From Candidatus Thiodiazotropha sp. (ex Gloverina cf. vestifex) (GTDB lineage: Bacteria; Pseudomonadota; Gammaproteobacteria; Chromatiales; Chromatiaceae), in NCBI GenBank assembly GCA_025656435.1, contig JAHXHT010000080.1, positions 1 through 8,937 on the forward strand: 8,937 bases of DNA, given 5' to 3'. The notes beneath the pieces are model-generated. The model did not search any database and had not been told where the DNA came from. It saw nothing but the letters and a program-made list of their open reading frames with translations. This document shows, piece after piece, positions 1 to 6,360 of this stretch (the first letter of the stretch is position 1; each line of letters begins with the position of its first letter). The position numbers were made by a program, and so were the translations under genes.

Positions 1-84
1 AATGCACTGTTTTTCTTCGCTCATGGCAGTTTTGAAGCAAGCGAGAGGAAACGTTCGCTGACAAACGATTCGTTCAGAGCTTCC
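1..84. mobile_element. Possible end of an IS5-like insertion sequence (partial, runs off the left edge)
   Basis: Read on the minus strand, 84 to 66 gives GGAAGCTCTGAACGAATCG. It resembles the terminal inverted repeats of the IS5 subgroup, which often start GGAAG and carry a TCTGAAC-like core. It abuts CTAG at 85-88, which fits the YTAR-type target that IS5 elements duplicate. Both strands keep a short frame running off the left edge. On plus, frame 2 ends at TGA 59-61, about 22 bases inside the putative end. On minus, an ATG at 22-24 opens a frame reading MSEEKQCI. Neither is long enough to identify a transposase, and the second inverted repeat is outside the window. Resemblance from memory only; low confidence. 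Confidence 0.25.
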
Positions 85-290
85 CTAGCGGATCTAAATC
101 ACGCGTAAAGGACCTCAAAACTCAGCGTTGATGTATGCTATGCGTTTGAGGTGAGAGAGCTTTTCACGCAACAAGCCTGGCTCCAAAGGCGAGTTCTACG
201 CTGGCGAGGCAATGTAAGTTGATGATATCCTCATGAATCAGCAGTTTTTTAACCAAAAACCCAGTGAACACAAATGGGAAAAGACCGGAA
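1..290. other. Unassigned leader upstream of the nit gene, no convincing gene
   Basis: No reading frame here looks like a real protein. The plus-strand frame starting at base 1 stops at TAA 106-108. It reopens and stops again at TGA 220-222, without a recognisable motif. A 22-codon frame from ATG 233 to TAA 299-301 overlaps the nit start but has no supporting ribosome site. An 8-bp inverted repeat (ACCTCAAA 112-119, TTTGAGGT 145-152) with a 25-base loop is present. In many gammaproteobacteria yhdP lies directly upstream of nit-tldD, but I see no yhdP C-terminus here. The promoter of the nit-tldD-pmbA unit probably lies in this stretch, but no clear -35/-10 pair could be picked. Confidence 0.6.
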
Positions 291-1112
291 ATGAGCGATA
301 AGAATACGAAAGTCGCAGCAATCCAAATGGCGACCAGCCCCAACGTCAGCGCCAACCTATTGGAAGCAGAGCGTCTGATCAGTGAAGCGGTTGACGGAGG
401 TGCAGGATTAGTTGTACTACCGGAGAACTTCGCTTTCATGGGTGAACAGGATCAAGAGATGCTTACCTTACTTGAAGAGCCGGATGACGGTCCTCTACAG
501 GGATTTCTGAGCCAGATGGCGAAGCGTTACGGTGTCTGGGTTGTCGGCGGGACTATTCCCCTTCGCGCCTCCCAAGGCGGTAAAGTTCGTGCTGCGTGTC
601 TGGTATTCGACGACCAGGGCAAGCGGGTTACCCGGTATGACAAGATCCACCTGTTCGATGTACATTTGATGGAGACCGACGAGCGCTATGTGGAATCCAA
701 CACCATTGAGTCGGGTAATGAGACCGTGGTGATCGATACGCCATTCGGCCGACTGGGTGTGGCGGTCTGTTACGATCTGCGATTCCCTGAGATGTTTCGC
801 AAGCTGCTGGAGAAGGGGGCGGAGATATTTGTCGTGCCTTCTGCTTTTACCGCCATGACGGGTAAGGCGCATTGGGAGACCCTGGTACGCGCCAGAGCCA
901 TTGAAAATCTTGCTTTCGTGGTCGCGGCTGCACAGGGTGGCTATCACGTGAACGGTAGGGAGACCCATGGTCACAGTATGATTGTCGATCCCTGGGGTAC
1001 AGTCCTTGCCCAAGTACCCAGAGGCACCGGTTATGTGAGTGTCGATTTGGACAGGGACTACCAGAAAACCATCCGCCGCACCTTTCCAACCATTGATCAT
1101 CGGCGGTTATGA
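291..1112 (+). CDS. Carbon-nitrogen hydrolase, Nit family (amidase)
   Basis: A 273-residue cytosolic hydrolase of the nitrilase superfamily. The catalytic Glu-Lys-Cys triad is visible: E45 in LPENFAFMG, K118 in YDKIHLFDV and C160 in VAVCYDLRFPE. The length is normal for a single-domain Nit protein. In this family the cysteine attacks an amide and releases ammonia. The VCYDLRFPE signature fits Nit1/Nit2-like enzymes, which act on deaminated glutathione or alpha-keto acid amides such as 2-oxoglutaramate. That makes metabolite repair the likely role, but the substrate cannot be read from the sequence. I chose ATG 291 because a purine-rich GGGAAAAG (276-283) sits seven bases before it. An in-frame GTG at 264 would add nine residues but has no ribosome site. 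tldD follows after 67 bases, a neighbourhood widely conserved in gammaproteobacteria that suggests co-transcription. Confidence 0.93.
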   Translation: MSDKNTKVAAIQMATSPNVSANLLEAERLISEAVDGGAGLVVLPENFAFMGEQDQEMLTLLEEPDDGPLQGFLSQMAKRYGVWVVGGTIPLRASQGGKVRAACLVFDDQGKRVTRYDKIHLFDVHLMETDERYVESNTIESGNETVVIDTPFGRLGVAVCYDLRFPEMFRKLLEKGAEIFVVPSAFTAMTGKAHWETLVRARAIENLAFVVAAAQGGYHVNGRETHGHSMIVDPWGTVLAQVPRGTGYVSVDLDRDYQKTIRRTFPTIDHRRL

Positions 1113-1179
1113 GACGCTGATCTAGCAGTATCATATCCTTACCCATCTAGCCATCAGCCGCTTGCCGGTTGCGGAAACC

Positions 1180-2622
1180 ATGTCTGATCTGATTCAAATT
1201 GCACAAGACACCATCTTGGCCCCTGTAGGGCTGATCGAAACCGACCTCGACCGTATGTTGGGTGAGCTCACCAGCAGTGCCATCGATGCCGCTGATATCT
1301 ACTTCCAATCGAGCCGCCTGGAATCCTGGGTGCTTGAGGACGGTATCATCAAGGAGGGTTCCTACAGCATTGAGCAGGGAGCCGGCATCCGGGCGATCAG
1401 TGGCGACAAGACTGGTTTTGCCTACTCCGACGAGTTACAGCTCCCCACACTGCTCGAAGCAGCCAAGGCTGCACGAGCGATTACACGTAGTGGCGCCGAG
1501 CGCTCAGTACAGATCACTGGGTTACCTACTCCCAGGCAGCTGTATGCCCCAATCAACCCCCTGCCGAGTCTGACTGAAACGGACAAGGTGGATCTCTTGC
1601 GCCGGGTGGATGCCGAGGCACGTAAACAGGATCCTCGGGTGAGGCAGGTCATTGTCAGTTTGGTCGGCGCACAGGATGTTGTTCTTGTTGCTGCCATCGA
1701 TGGTACGTTGAATGCTGATGTGCGGCCTCTGGTGCGCCTCAATGTCCACGTGATTGCCGAGCAGAACGGCCGCCGGGAACAAGGCAGTAGTGGTGGCGGC
1801 GCACGCAAGGCCTTTGATTTTTTCCTGCAGGAGGAGCGTGCCCTGGGTTATGCTCGAGAAGCGGTTCGCCAGGCGTTGGTGAACCTTGATGCGATAGAGG
1901 CCCCCGCAGGTACTATGCCTGTTGTGTTGGGACCGGGCTGGCCCGGTGTACTGCTGCACGAGGCAGTGGGTCATGGTCTTGAAGGGGACTTCAATCGCAA
2001 GGGCACCTCTGCTTTCAGCGGCCGTCTCGGTGAACAGGTTGCCTCCAGCTGTTGTACGGTGGTGGATGACGGCACGCTGCCTGGACGCCGCGGCTCTCTC
2101 AATGTGGATGATGAAGGTACTGAGTCACAATGTACCGTGTTGATCGAAAACGGTATTCTCAAAGGTTATATGCAGGACAAGCATAACGCCCGGCTGATGA
2201 AGGTTGATTCTACCGGTAACGGCCGACGCGAGTCCTATGCGCATCTCCCCATGCCTCGTATGACCAATACCTATATGTTGGCTGGAGAGAGTGATCCTGA
2301 AGAGATTCTCTCGTCGGTTGAAAAGGGACTCTATGCCGTCAATTTCGGTGGTGGGCAGGTGGATATCACCTCTGGTCAGTTCGTCTTCTCCGCCAGTGAG
2401 GCCTATCTGATCGAAAACGGTAAGGTGACCCGACCTGTGAAGGGCGCTACGTTGATCGGTAACGGCCCTGAGACCATGACCAAGGTCAGCATGGTCGGAA
2501 GCGATCTAAAGCTCGATGCCGGTGTCGGCGTTTGTGGCAAGGAGGGCCAGAGCGTTCCCGTAGGTGTCGGCCAACCAACCCTTAAAATCGATGAGTTGAC
2601 CGTGGGAGGCACCGGCCAGTGA
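1180..2622 (+). CDS. tldD: Metalloprotease TldD, catalytic subunit of TldD/TldE
   Basis: A 480-residue protein, close to the 481 of E. coli TldD, with near-identical blocks along its whole length. The zinc site is intact: HEAVGH at H260-E261-H265, followed by GLEGDFNRKGTS. A conserved cysteine, C452 in GVGVCGKEGQ, matches the third zinc ligand position of the family. Other hallmarks are YFQSS near residue 41, the SGGGARKAF loop near 204, APAGTMPVVLGPGWPGVLLH just before the zinc motif, and the C-terminal PVGVGQPTLKIDELTVGGT. In the family, TldD pairs with PmbA (TldE) to form a cytosolic protease that threads unfolded peptides. It is known to mature microcin B17 and to degrade the antitoxin CcdA. 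ATG 1180 is preferred: an in-frame TTG at 1162 would add six residues and has no ribosome site. The ribosome site at 1180 is itself weak (GCGGAA, 1171-1176). The stop overlaps the pmbA start. Confidence 0.98.
   Translation: MSDLIQIAQDTILAPVGLIETDLDRMLGELTSSAIDAADIYFQSSRLESWVLEDGIIKEGSYSIEQGAGIRAISGDKTGFAYSDELQLPTLLEAAKAARAITRSGAERSVQITGLPTPRQLYAPINPLPSLTETDKVDLLRRVDAEARKQDPRVRQVIVSLVGAQDVVLVAAIDGTLNADVRPLVRLNVHVIAEQNGRREQGSSGGGARKAFDFFLQEERALGYAREAVRQALVNLDAIEAPAGTMPVVLGPGWPGVLLHEAVGHGLEGDFNRKGTSAFSGRLGEQVASSCCTVVDDGTLPGRRGSLNVDDEGTESQCTVLIENGILKGYMQDKHNARLMKVDSTGNGRRESYAHLPMPRMTNTYMLAGESDPEEILSSVEKGLYAVNFGGGQVDITSGQFVFSASEAYLIENGKVTRPVKGATLIGNGPETMTKVSMVGSDLKLDAGVGVCGKEGQSVPVGVGQPTLKIDELTVGGTGQ
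2604..2609 (+). promoter_or_regulatory. Ribosome binding site deciding the pmbA start
   Basis: GGGAGG inside the last codons of tldD lies nine bases before GTG 2619 but eighteen before the alternative ATG 2628. The spacing supports the GTG as the pmbA start and hence translational coupling with tldD. Confidence 0.7.
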
Positions 2623-3953
2623 TCAATATGCAGCAACGCCAGACGCAATTGGAGCAACTGGTCGATGATCTTCTATCCGAGGCCAAACGACAGGGGGCCA
2701 CGGCTGCTGAGGCAGGTGTCAGCAGTGATGCGGGACTTTCGTTGACCGTACGAATGGGTGCGCCTGAGACGATCGAACACACACGGGACAACGGCCTTGG
2801 CGTGACCGTTTATTTCGGTCAGCGGAAAGGCTCTGCCAGTACCTCTGATTTCAGTCCGCAGGCGATCAAGGAAACCGTCGAAGCCGCCTGTAACTTCGCC
2901 CGTTATACCTCGGAGGATCCCTGCGCCGGTCTGGCGGATGCCGGTTTGATGGCGACAGAACTACCCAATCTCGATCTCTATCACCCCTGGGATCTGGCCG
3001 TGGATGAGGCGATTGAACTGGCAACGCGCTGTGAGACCGCGGCAAGAGATGAGGATGAACGCATCTTCAATTCGGAAGGCGCGACCCTCAATTCTCACAG
3101 TGGCTTGCATGTCTATGGCAACACCCATGGTTTTATCGGTGGTTATCCCTCGTCCCACCACAGTTTGAGTTGTGCGGTGGTGGGCAAGGAGGGAGAGAAT
3201 ATGCAAAGGGATTACTGGTATACCCTGTCACGTCTGAGCGGTGAGATGGAATTACCCGAACTGGTCGGTAAGGTGGCTGCGCAACGTACGGTGTCCCGGT
3301 TGGGTTCGCGTCGCATTACCACCCAGCAAGCACCGGTGATTTTTCAGGCTGATGTGGCTGTCGGATTGCTCCGTAGCTTTATTGGCGCAATCCGTGGCTC
3401 GGCACTCTATCGCAAAGCGAGTTTTCTGCTTGATTCACTCGACGATCAGGTGTTCCCCGGCTTTGTGAATATCCATGAGGAACCTCACCTGCTGAGAGGC
3501 CTGGCTAGCGCGGCCTACGATAACGAGGGTGTGGCGACAACCCAATGGGACTACATCAGTGACGGCATACTACAGAGTTACGTACTCGACAGCTACGCGG
3601 CTCGCAAACTCGGAATGCAGACCACCGGCAATGCCGGAGGGGTCAGGAACCTGCGAATCAATAGTGGGGCGCTCGATCTGCAAGGACTGTTGAAAAAAAT
3701 GGATAGTGGGTTGCTGGTTACCGAATTGATGGGTCAGGGTCTCAATATGGTCACTGGAGACTACTCACGGGGTGCTGCCGGTTTCTGGGTGGAGAACGGT
3801 GAGATTCAGTATCCGGTGGAAGAGATCACCATCGCCGGTAATCTGCGGGAGATGTTCATGGGGTTACAGGAAGTAGGTACCGATGTTGAGACCCGCAGTA
3901 GCGTACAGACCGGTTCCTGGCTGATCGATAGGATGATGATTGCCGGCGGTTGA
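2619..3953 (+). CDS. pmbA: Metalloprotease subunit PmbA (TldE)
   Basis: A 444-residue partner of TldD, similar in length to E. coli PmbA (450). Recognisable family blocks are GLGVTVYFGQRKGSAST (about residues 60-76), FARYTSEDPCAGLAD (about 92-106), a central block around LYRKASFLLDSL, and a C-terminal stretch starting near residue 380 with GDYSRGAAGFWVENGEIQYP and EEITIAGNL. It lacks the HExxxH zinc motif seen in TldD, as expected: TldE is the non-catalytic half of the heterodimer, shaping the substrate channel. GTG 2619 overlaps the tldD stop as GTGA and has a well-spaced GGGAGG. ATG 2628, nine bases on, is the alternative. In E. coli tldD and pmbA are far apart; here they are adjacent and probably translated in step, which would favour equal subunit amounts. 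A strong terminator lies about 60 bases beyond the stop. Confidence 0.97.
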   Translation: MINMQQRQTQLEQLVDDLLSEAKRQGATAAEAGVSSDAGLSLTVRMGAPETIEHTRDNGLGVTVYFGQRKGSASTSDFSPQAIKETVEAACNFARYTSEDPCAGLADAGLMATELPNLDLYHPWDLAVDEAIELATRCETAARDEDERIFNSEGATLNSHSGLHVYGNTHGFIGGYPSSHHSLSCAVVGKEGENMQRDYWYTLSRLSGEMELPELVGKVAAQRTVSRLGSRRITTQQAPVIFQADVAVGLLRSFIGAIRGSALYRKASFLLDSLDDQVFPGFVNIHEEPHLLRGLASAAYDNEGVATTQWDYISDGILQSYVLDSYAARKLGMQTTGNAGGVRNLRINSGALDLQGLLKKMDSGLLVTELMGQGLNMVTGDYSRGAAGFWVENGEIQYPVEEITIAGNLREMFMGLQEVGTDVETRSSVQTGSWLIDRMMIAGG

Positions 3954-4016
3954 CGGATCTGTCTGAAACGTATTTGAGCCGGTTTCTGTTGGCTCGATTT
4001 CCCATAGAGACATTGC

Positions 4017-4049
4017 GTAGGGTGCGGTCTTGCCGCACCCTACTTTTTT
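4017..4049 (+). terminator. Rho-independent terminator of the nit-tldD-pmbA unit
   Basis: A perfect 11-bp GC-rich stem (GTAGGGTGCGG 4017-4027, CCGCACCCTAC 4033-4043) with a five-base loop TCTTG is followed directly by six T residues (4044-4049). This is a textbook plus-strand terminator, 63 bases after the pmbA stop. On the minus strand the same hairpin lies about 20 bases past the pdxA stop, but no T run follows there, so it is a one-way signal by sequence. A weaker hairpin (GAGCC 3976-3980, GGCTC 3991-3995) precedes it. Confidence 0.9.
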
Positions 4050-4063
4050 CTGAGCGGGTTTTT

Positions 4064-5044
4064 TTAGCGCCTCTCAGCCATCTCTGTTGCAACCTTGACA
4101 GCGTACAACATGCTGCCTAGGTTGGCTTGGCCTGTGCCGGCAAGTGGTAGGGCTGTGCCGTGATCCACCGAAGTGCGGATGATCGGCAGACCGAGTGTGA
4201 CGTTGACTGCCTGGCCAAATCCCAGATGCTTTAGAACCGGCAGGCCCTGGTCGTGGTACATGGCGAGCACTGCATCAGCTTGCTGCAGCTGAACGGGTGT
4301 GAACAGTGTATCCGCAGGCAGCGGCCCGATCAGTTGCATACCTGAGGCATTCAACTCCGCCAGTACCGGTTGGATAATCTCAATTTCCTCTCTGCCCAGG
4401 TGTCCCTGCTCCCCCGCATGAGGATTCAGTCCACAGACCAATATACGCGGCTGTTTGATGCCAAATCGCTGTTGCAGATCCTGGTGCAGGGTGGTTGCGA
4501 CCTGGCGAAGTCGTTCCGCTGTAATGGCCTGACTGACTTTTGACAGGGGAAGGTGTGTGGTGACCAACGCAACTCTTAGACCTGGTGTTGCCAGCATCAT
4601 GACTGGATGGGCATCACTGAGTTCCGCCAGATATTCGGTGTGGCCGGTAAAGGGTAATCCGGCATCGTTCATCACCCCTTTGTGTACCGGGCCGGTCACA
4701 AGGCCGTCATAAATGCCAGCAATACAACCTTGGGTGGCGACCCTCAGTGCTTCCAGTACATAGGGTGCATTGTCAGGATCCAACGCGCCGCAACGCGTCT
4801 CCTTTCTGAGCGTTACCGGGACAATTTTCAGTTGTCCGGGTTTGGCTGGGGATTGTGACGCTTGCGGGTCAACCGGCAGCAGTTCCAGCGGCATACCCAG
4901 TTGTTCGGCTCGCTGCTGCAATAGGTCCGGGTCGGCGATAACAATCAGATCGGTTGAAGGTGTGGGCCTCTGCGCCAACATGACACAGAGATCGGGTCCG
5001 ATTCCGGCAGGTTCGCCGGGGGTTAAAGCGAGTCGGGTATTCAA
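4064..5044 (-). CDS. pdxA: 4-hydroxythreonine-4-phosphate dehydrogenase PdxA
   Basis: A 326-residue cytosolic enzyme (E. coli PdxA 329) that oxidises 4-phosphohydroxy-L-threonine with NAD. The product decarboxylates to 3-amino-2-oxopropyl phosphate, the PdxJ substrate in DXP-dependent vitamin B6 synthesis. The N-terminal TPGEPAGIGPD signature starts at residue 8. The three metal-binding histidines are visible: H164 in VTTHLPLSKV, H209 in GLNPHAGEQGH and H264 in AMYHDQGLPV. The substrate-contacting GHTEYLA block (G134-A140) and VTGPVHK (116-122) are also present. The start is a TTG whose last three bases share the surA stop codon (TTGA, 5041-5044). An in-frame TGA lies six codons upstream, so no earlier start exists except near-cognate codons. 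No clear ribosome site is visible, so expression may depend on coupling to surA. It is the last gene of lptD-surA-pdxA, whereas E. coli continues with rsmA-apaG-apaH. Confidence 0.97.
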   Translation of the reverse strand: MNTRLALTPGEPAGIGPDLCVMLAQRPTPSTDLIVIADPDLLQQRAEQLGMPLELLPVDPQASQSPAKPGQLKIVPVTLRKETRCGALDPDNAPYVLEALRVATQGCIAGIYDGLVTGPVHKGVMNDAGLPFTGHTEYLAELSDAHPVMMLATPGLRVALVTTHLPLSKVSQAITAERLRQVATTLHQDLQQRFGIKQPRILVCGLNPHAGEQGHLGREEIEIIQPVLAELNASGMQLIGPLPADTLFTPVQLQQADAVLAMYHDQGLPVLKHLGFGQAVNVTLGLPIIRTSVDHGTALPLAGTGQANLGSMLYAVKVATEMAERR

Positions 5045-6360
5045 GGGGTATCCAGTTCATCCAGGCGAAGTTCTACATAAGCCTCATCACGCAGACGGCG
5101 GAGCCAGAGGGCGATGGCCTCTTCCGATTTCTGCTTTTGTATGGCCTGTCGGGCCGTGTTTCTCAAGGCTTCTTCGGTGTTGTCATGCTGCCGTCGGTCC
5201 AAAGGTTGCACGATGTGCCAGCCGAACGGGCTTTGAAAGGGTTCGCTGATCTGACCGAGGGACTGGGCATTCATTTGCTCTTCGAACTGCGGGACAAGAT
5301 CCCCGGGGCTGGTCCAGCCCAGGTCGCCGCCCTTGATGGCGGAAGCCTTGTCGTCCGAGTGGGAACGGGCCAGGGTTTCAAAGGACTCGCCACCCAATAT
5401 GCGCTCTCTAAGTGTCTCCAGGCGTTGTCTGGCCTCGCGGTCTGAGACAATCTCGTTGGTATTGATCAGGATGTGGCGGACCTTGGTCTGGTTGATGAGC
5501 ATTTTATTGCCGCCCTTCACCTCAAGTAGCTTGACGATGTGGAAGCCTGAGGCGTTGCGGACCGGCTCATTGATCGTACCCGGTTCCATTTCGTCCACCA
5601 TTTTAGTGAACAGGCTCGGGATGCGAGAGGTTTCGACCCAGCCCAGGTCACCGCCCTCCAGGGCCTGCCGGCCGTCGGAGACGCGCATGGCCATCTCTGA
5701 AAAATCTGTTCCGTTGGACAGTTCGTCGTAGACAGTGCTCGCCCGCTGTTTGGCTTGCTGTACGTCCTCGGGAGATGCCCCCTCAGGAGTGGCAATGAGG
5801 ATATGCAACAAGTGAACCGCTGATCGCTGCCGCTGGGTGCCGATCTCCCGAGCCAGGAAGTTACTCACATCCTGTTCGGTGATGACGATACGGTTGATGA
5901 CCTCTTTCTGCTTGAGACGGTTGATCAGAATGTCCTCCCGCAGTTGGTCACGGAAGAGGGTGAAGTTGATACCGTCATTCTCCAACACCTGCCTCAGTTG
6001 CAACAGGGTGATATTGTTGGTCTCCGCGATATTGGCGATCGCCTTGGTAATGGTGGCGTCATCCACGCTGAGTCCCAATCGTTCTGCAGTCTGCAGCTGC
6101 AGCCGTTTGGAAATCATGCGATCAAGCACCTGTTCCCGCAGAATCTCAATGGGAGGGAGGTTGACACCTTTTTGATTCAGTTGTGCCATCATCTCGCGCA
6201 CGCGGCCGTCAAGCTCGCTTCTGGTAATCACATCTTCATTGACCACGGCCACGATCTGATCAAGTGGCTGTACAGCCGCCTGGGCCATATTGCCGGTCGG
6301 TAGCCATATCAATAGTGTGATGCTGATGATGGGTATCCATCTTTTTACAGAGTGTTTCAT
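5041..6360 (-). CDS. surA: Periplasmic chaperone and peptidyl-prolyl isomerase SurA
   Basis: A 439-residue exported protein (E. coli SurA 428). Residues 1-28 form a signal peptide: a basic start (KHSVKR), a hydrophobic core from about 9 to 20, and a cleavage-like AQA at 26-28. The SurA N-terminal chaperone domain runs from about 31 to 175, opening with LDQIVAVVNEDVITRSEL. Two parvulin domains follow. The first, about 183-281, runs from LLHILIATPEGAS through GGDLGWVE to GFHIVKLLEV. The second, about 293-390, runs from VRHILINTNEIVSD through GGDLGWTSPGDLVP to GWHIVQPLDRR. The C-terminal helix (about 395-435) completes the chaperone core. SurA escorts unfolded beta-barrel proteins, including LptD, across the periplasm to the BAM complex, so its place right behind lptD is functionally coherent. 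ATG 6358-6360 overlaps the lptD TGA as ATGA, implying coupled translation. Confidence 0.98.
   Translation of the reverse strand: MKHSVKRWIPIISITLLIWLPTGNMAQAAVQPLDQIVAVVNEDVITRSELDGRVREMMAQLNQKGVNLPPIEILREQVLDRMISKRLQLQTAERLGLSVDDATITKAIANIAETNNITLLQLRQVLENDGINFTLFRDQLREDILINRLKQKEVINRIVITEQDVSNFLAREIGTQRQRSAVHLLHILIATPEGASPEDVQQAKQRASTVYDELSNGTDFSEMAMRVSDGRQALEGGDLGWVETSRIPSLFTKMVDEMEPGTINEPVRNASGFHIVKLLEVKGGNKMLINQTKVRHILINTNEIVSDREARQRLETLRERILGGESFETLARSHSDDKASAIKGGDLGWTSPGDLVPQFEEQMNAQSLGQISEPFQSPFGWHIVQPLDRRQHDNTEEALRNTARQAIQKQKSEEAIALWLRRLRDEAYVELRLDELDTP

Noticed and set aside
164..439. Minus-strand 91-codon frame with a hydrophobic stretch across the nit start
   Set aside because: Most of it is antisense to the conserved N-terminus of the Nit protein. 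The hydrophobic run is a by-product of the antisense reading, with no supporting start signal.
495..1100. Minus-strand open frame of about 200 codons opposite nit
   Set aside because: It lies wholly antisense to a gene with an intact catalytic triad, and its translation has no recognisable domain or ribosome site.
1422..1974. Two overlapping minus-strand frames opposite tldD
   Set aside because: TldD is conserved throughout this stretch. The antisense translations are Arg/Ser/Thr-rich without motifs, typical shadow frames.
4770..5445. Plus-strand frames opposite pdxA and surA
   Set aside because: They are antisense to well-identified genes and cross the surA/pdxA junction without any start signal or family resemblance.
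5837..6303. Plus-strand frames opposite the N-terminal half of surA
   Set aside because: These are shadow frames of the SurA chaperone domain, with no independent evidence of coding.
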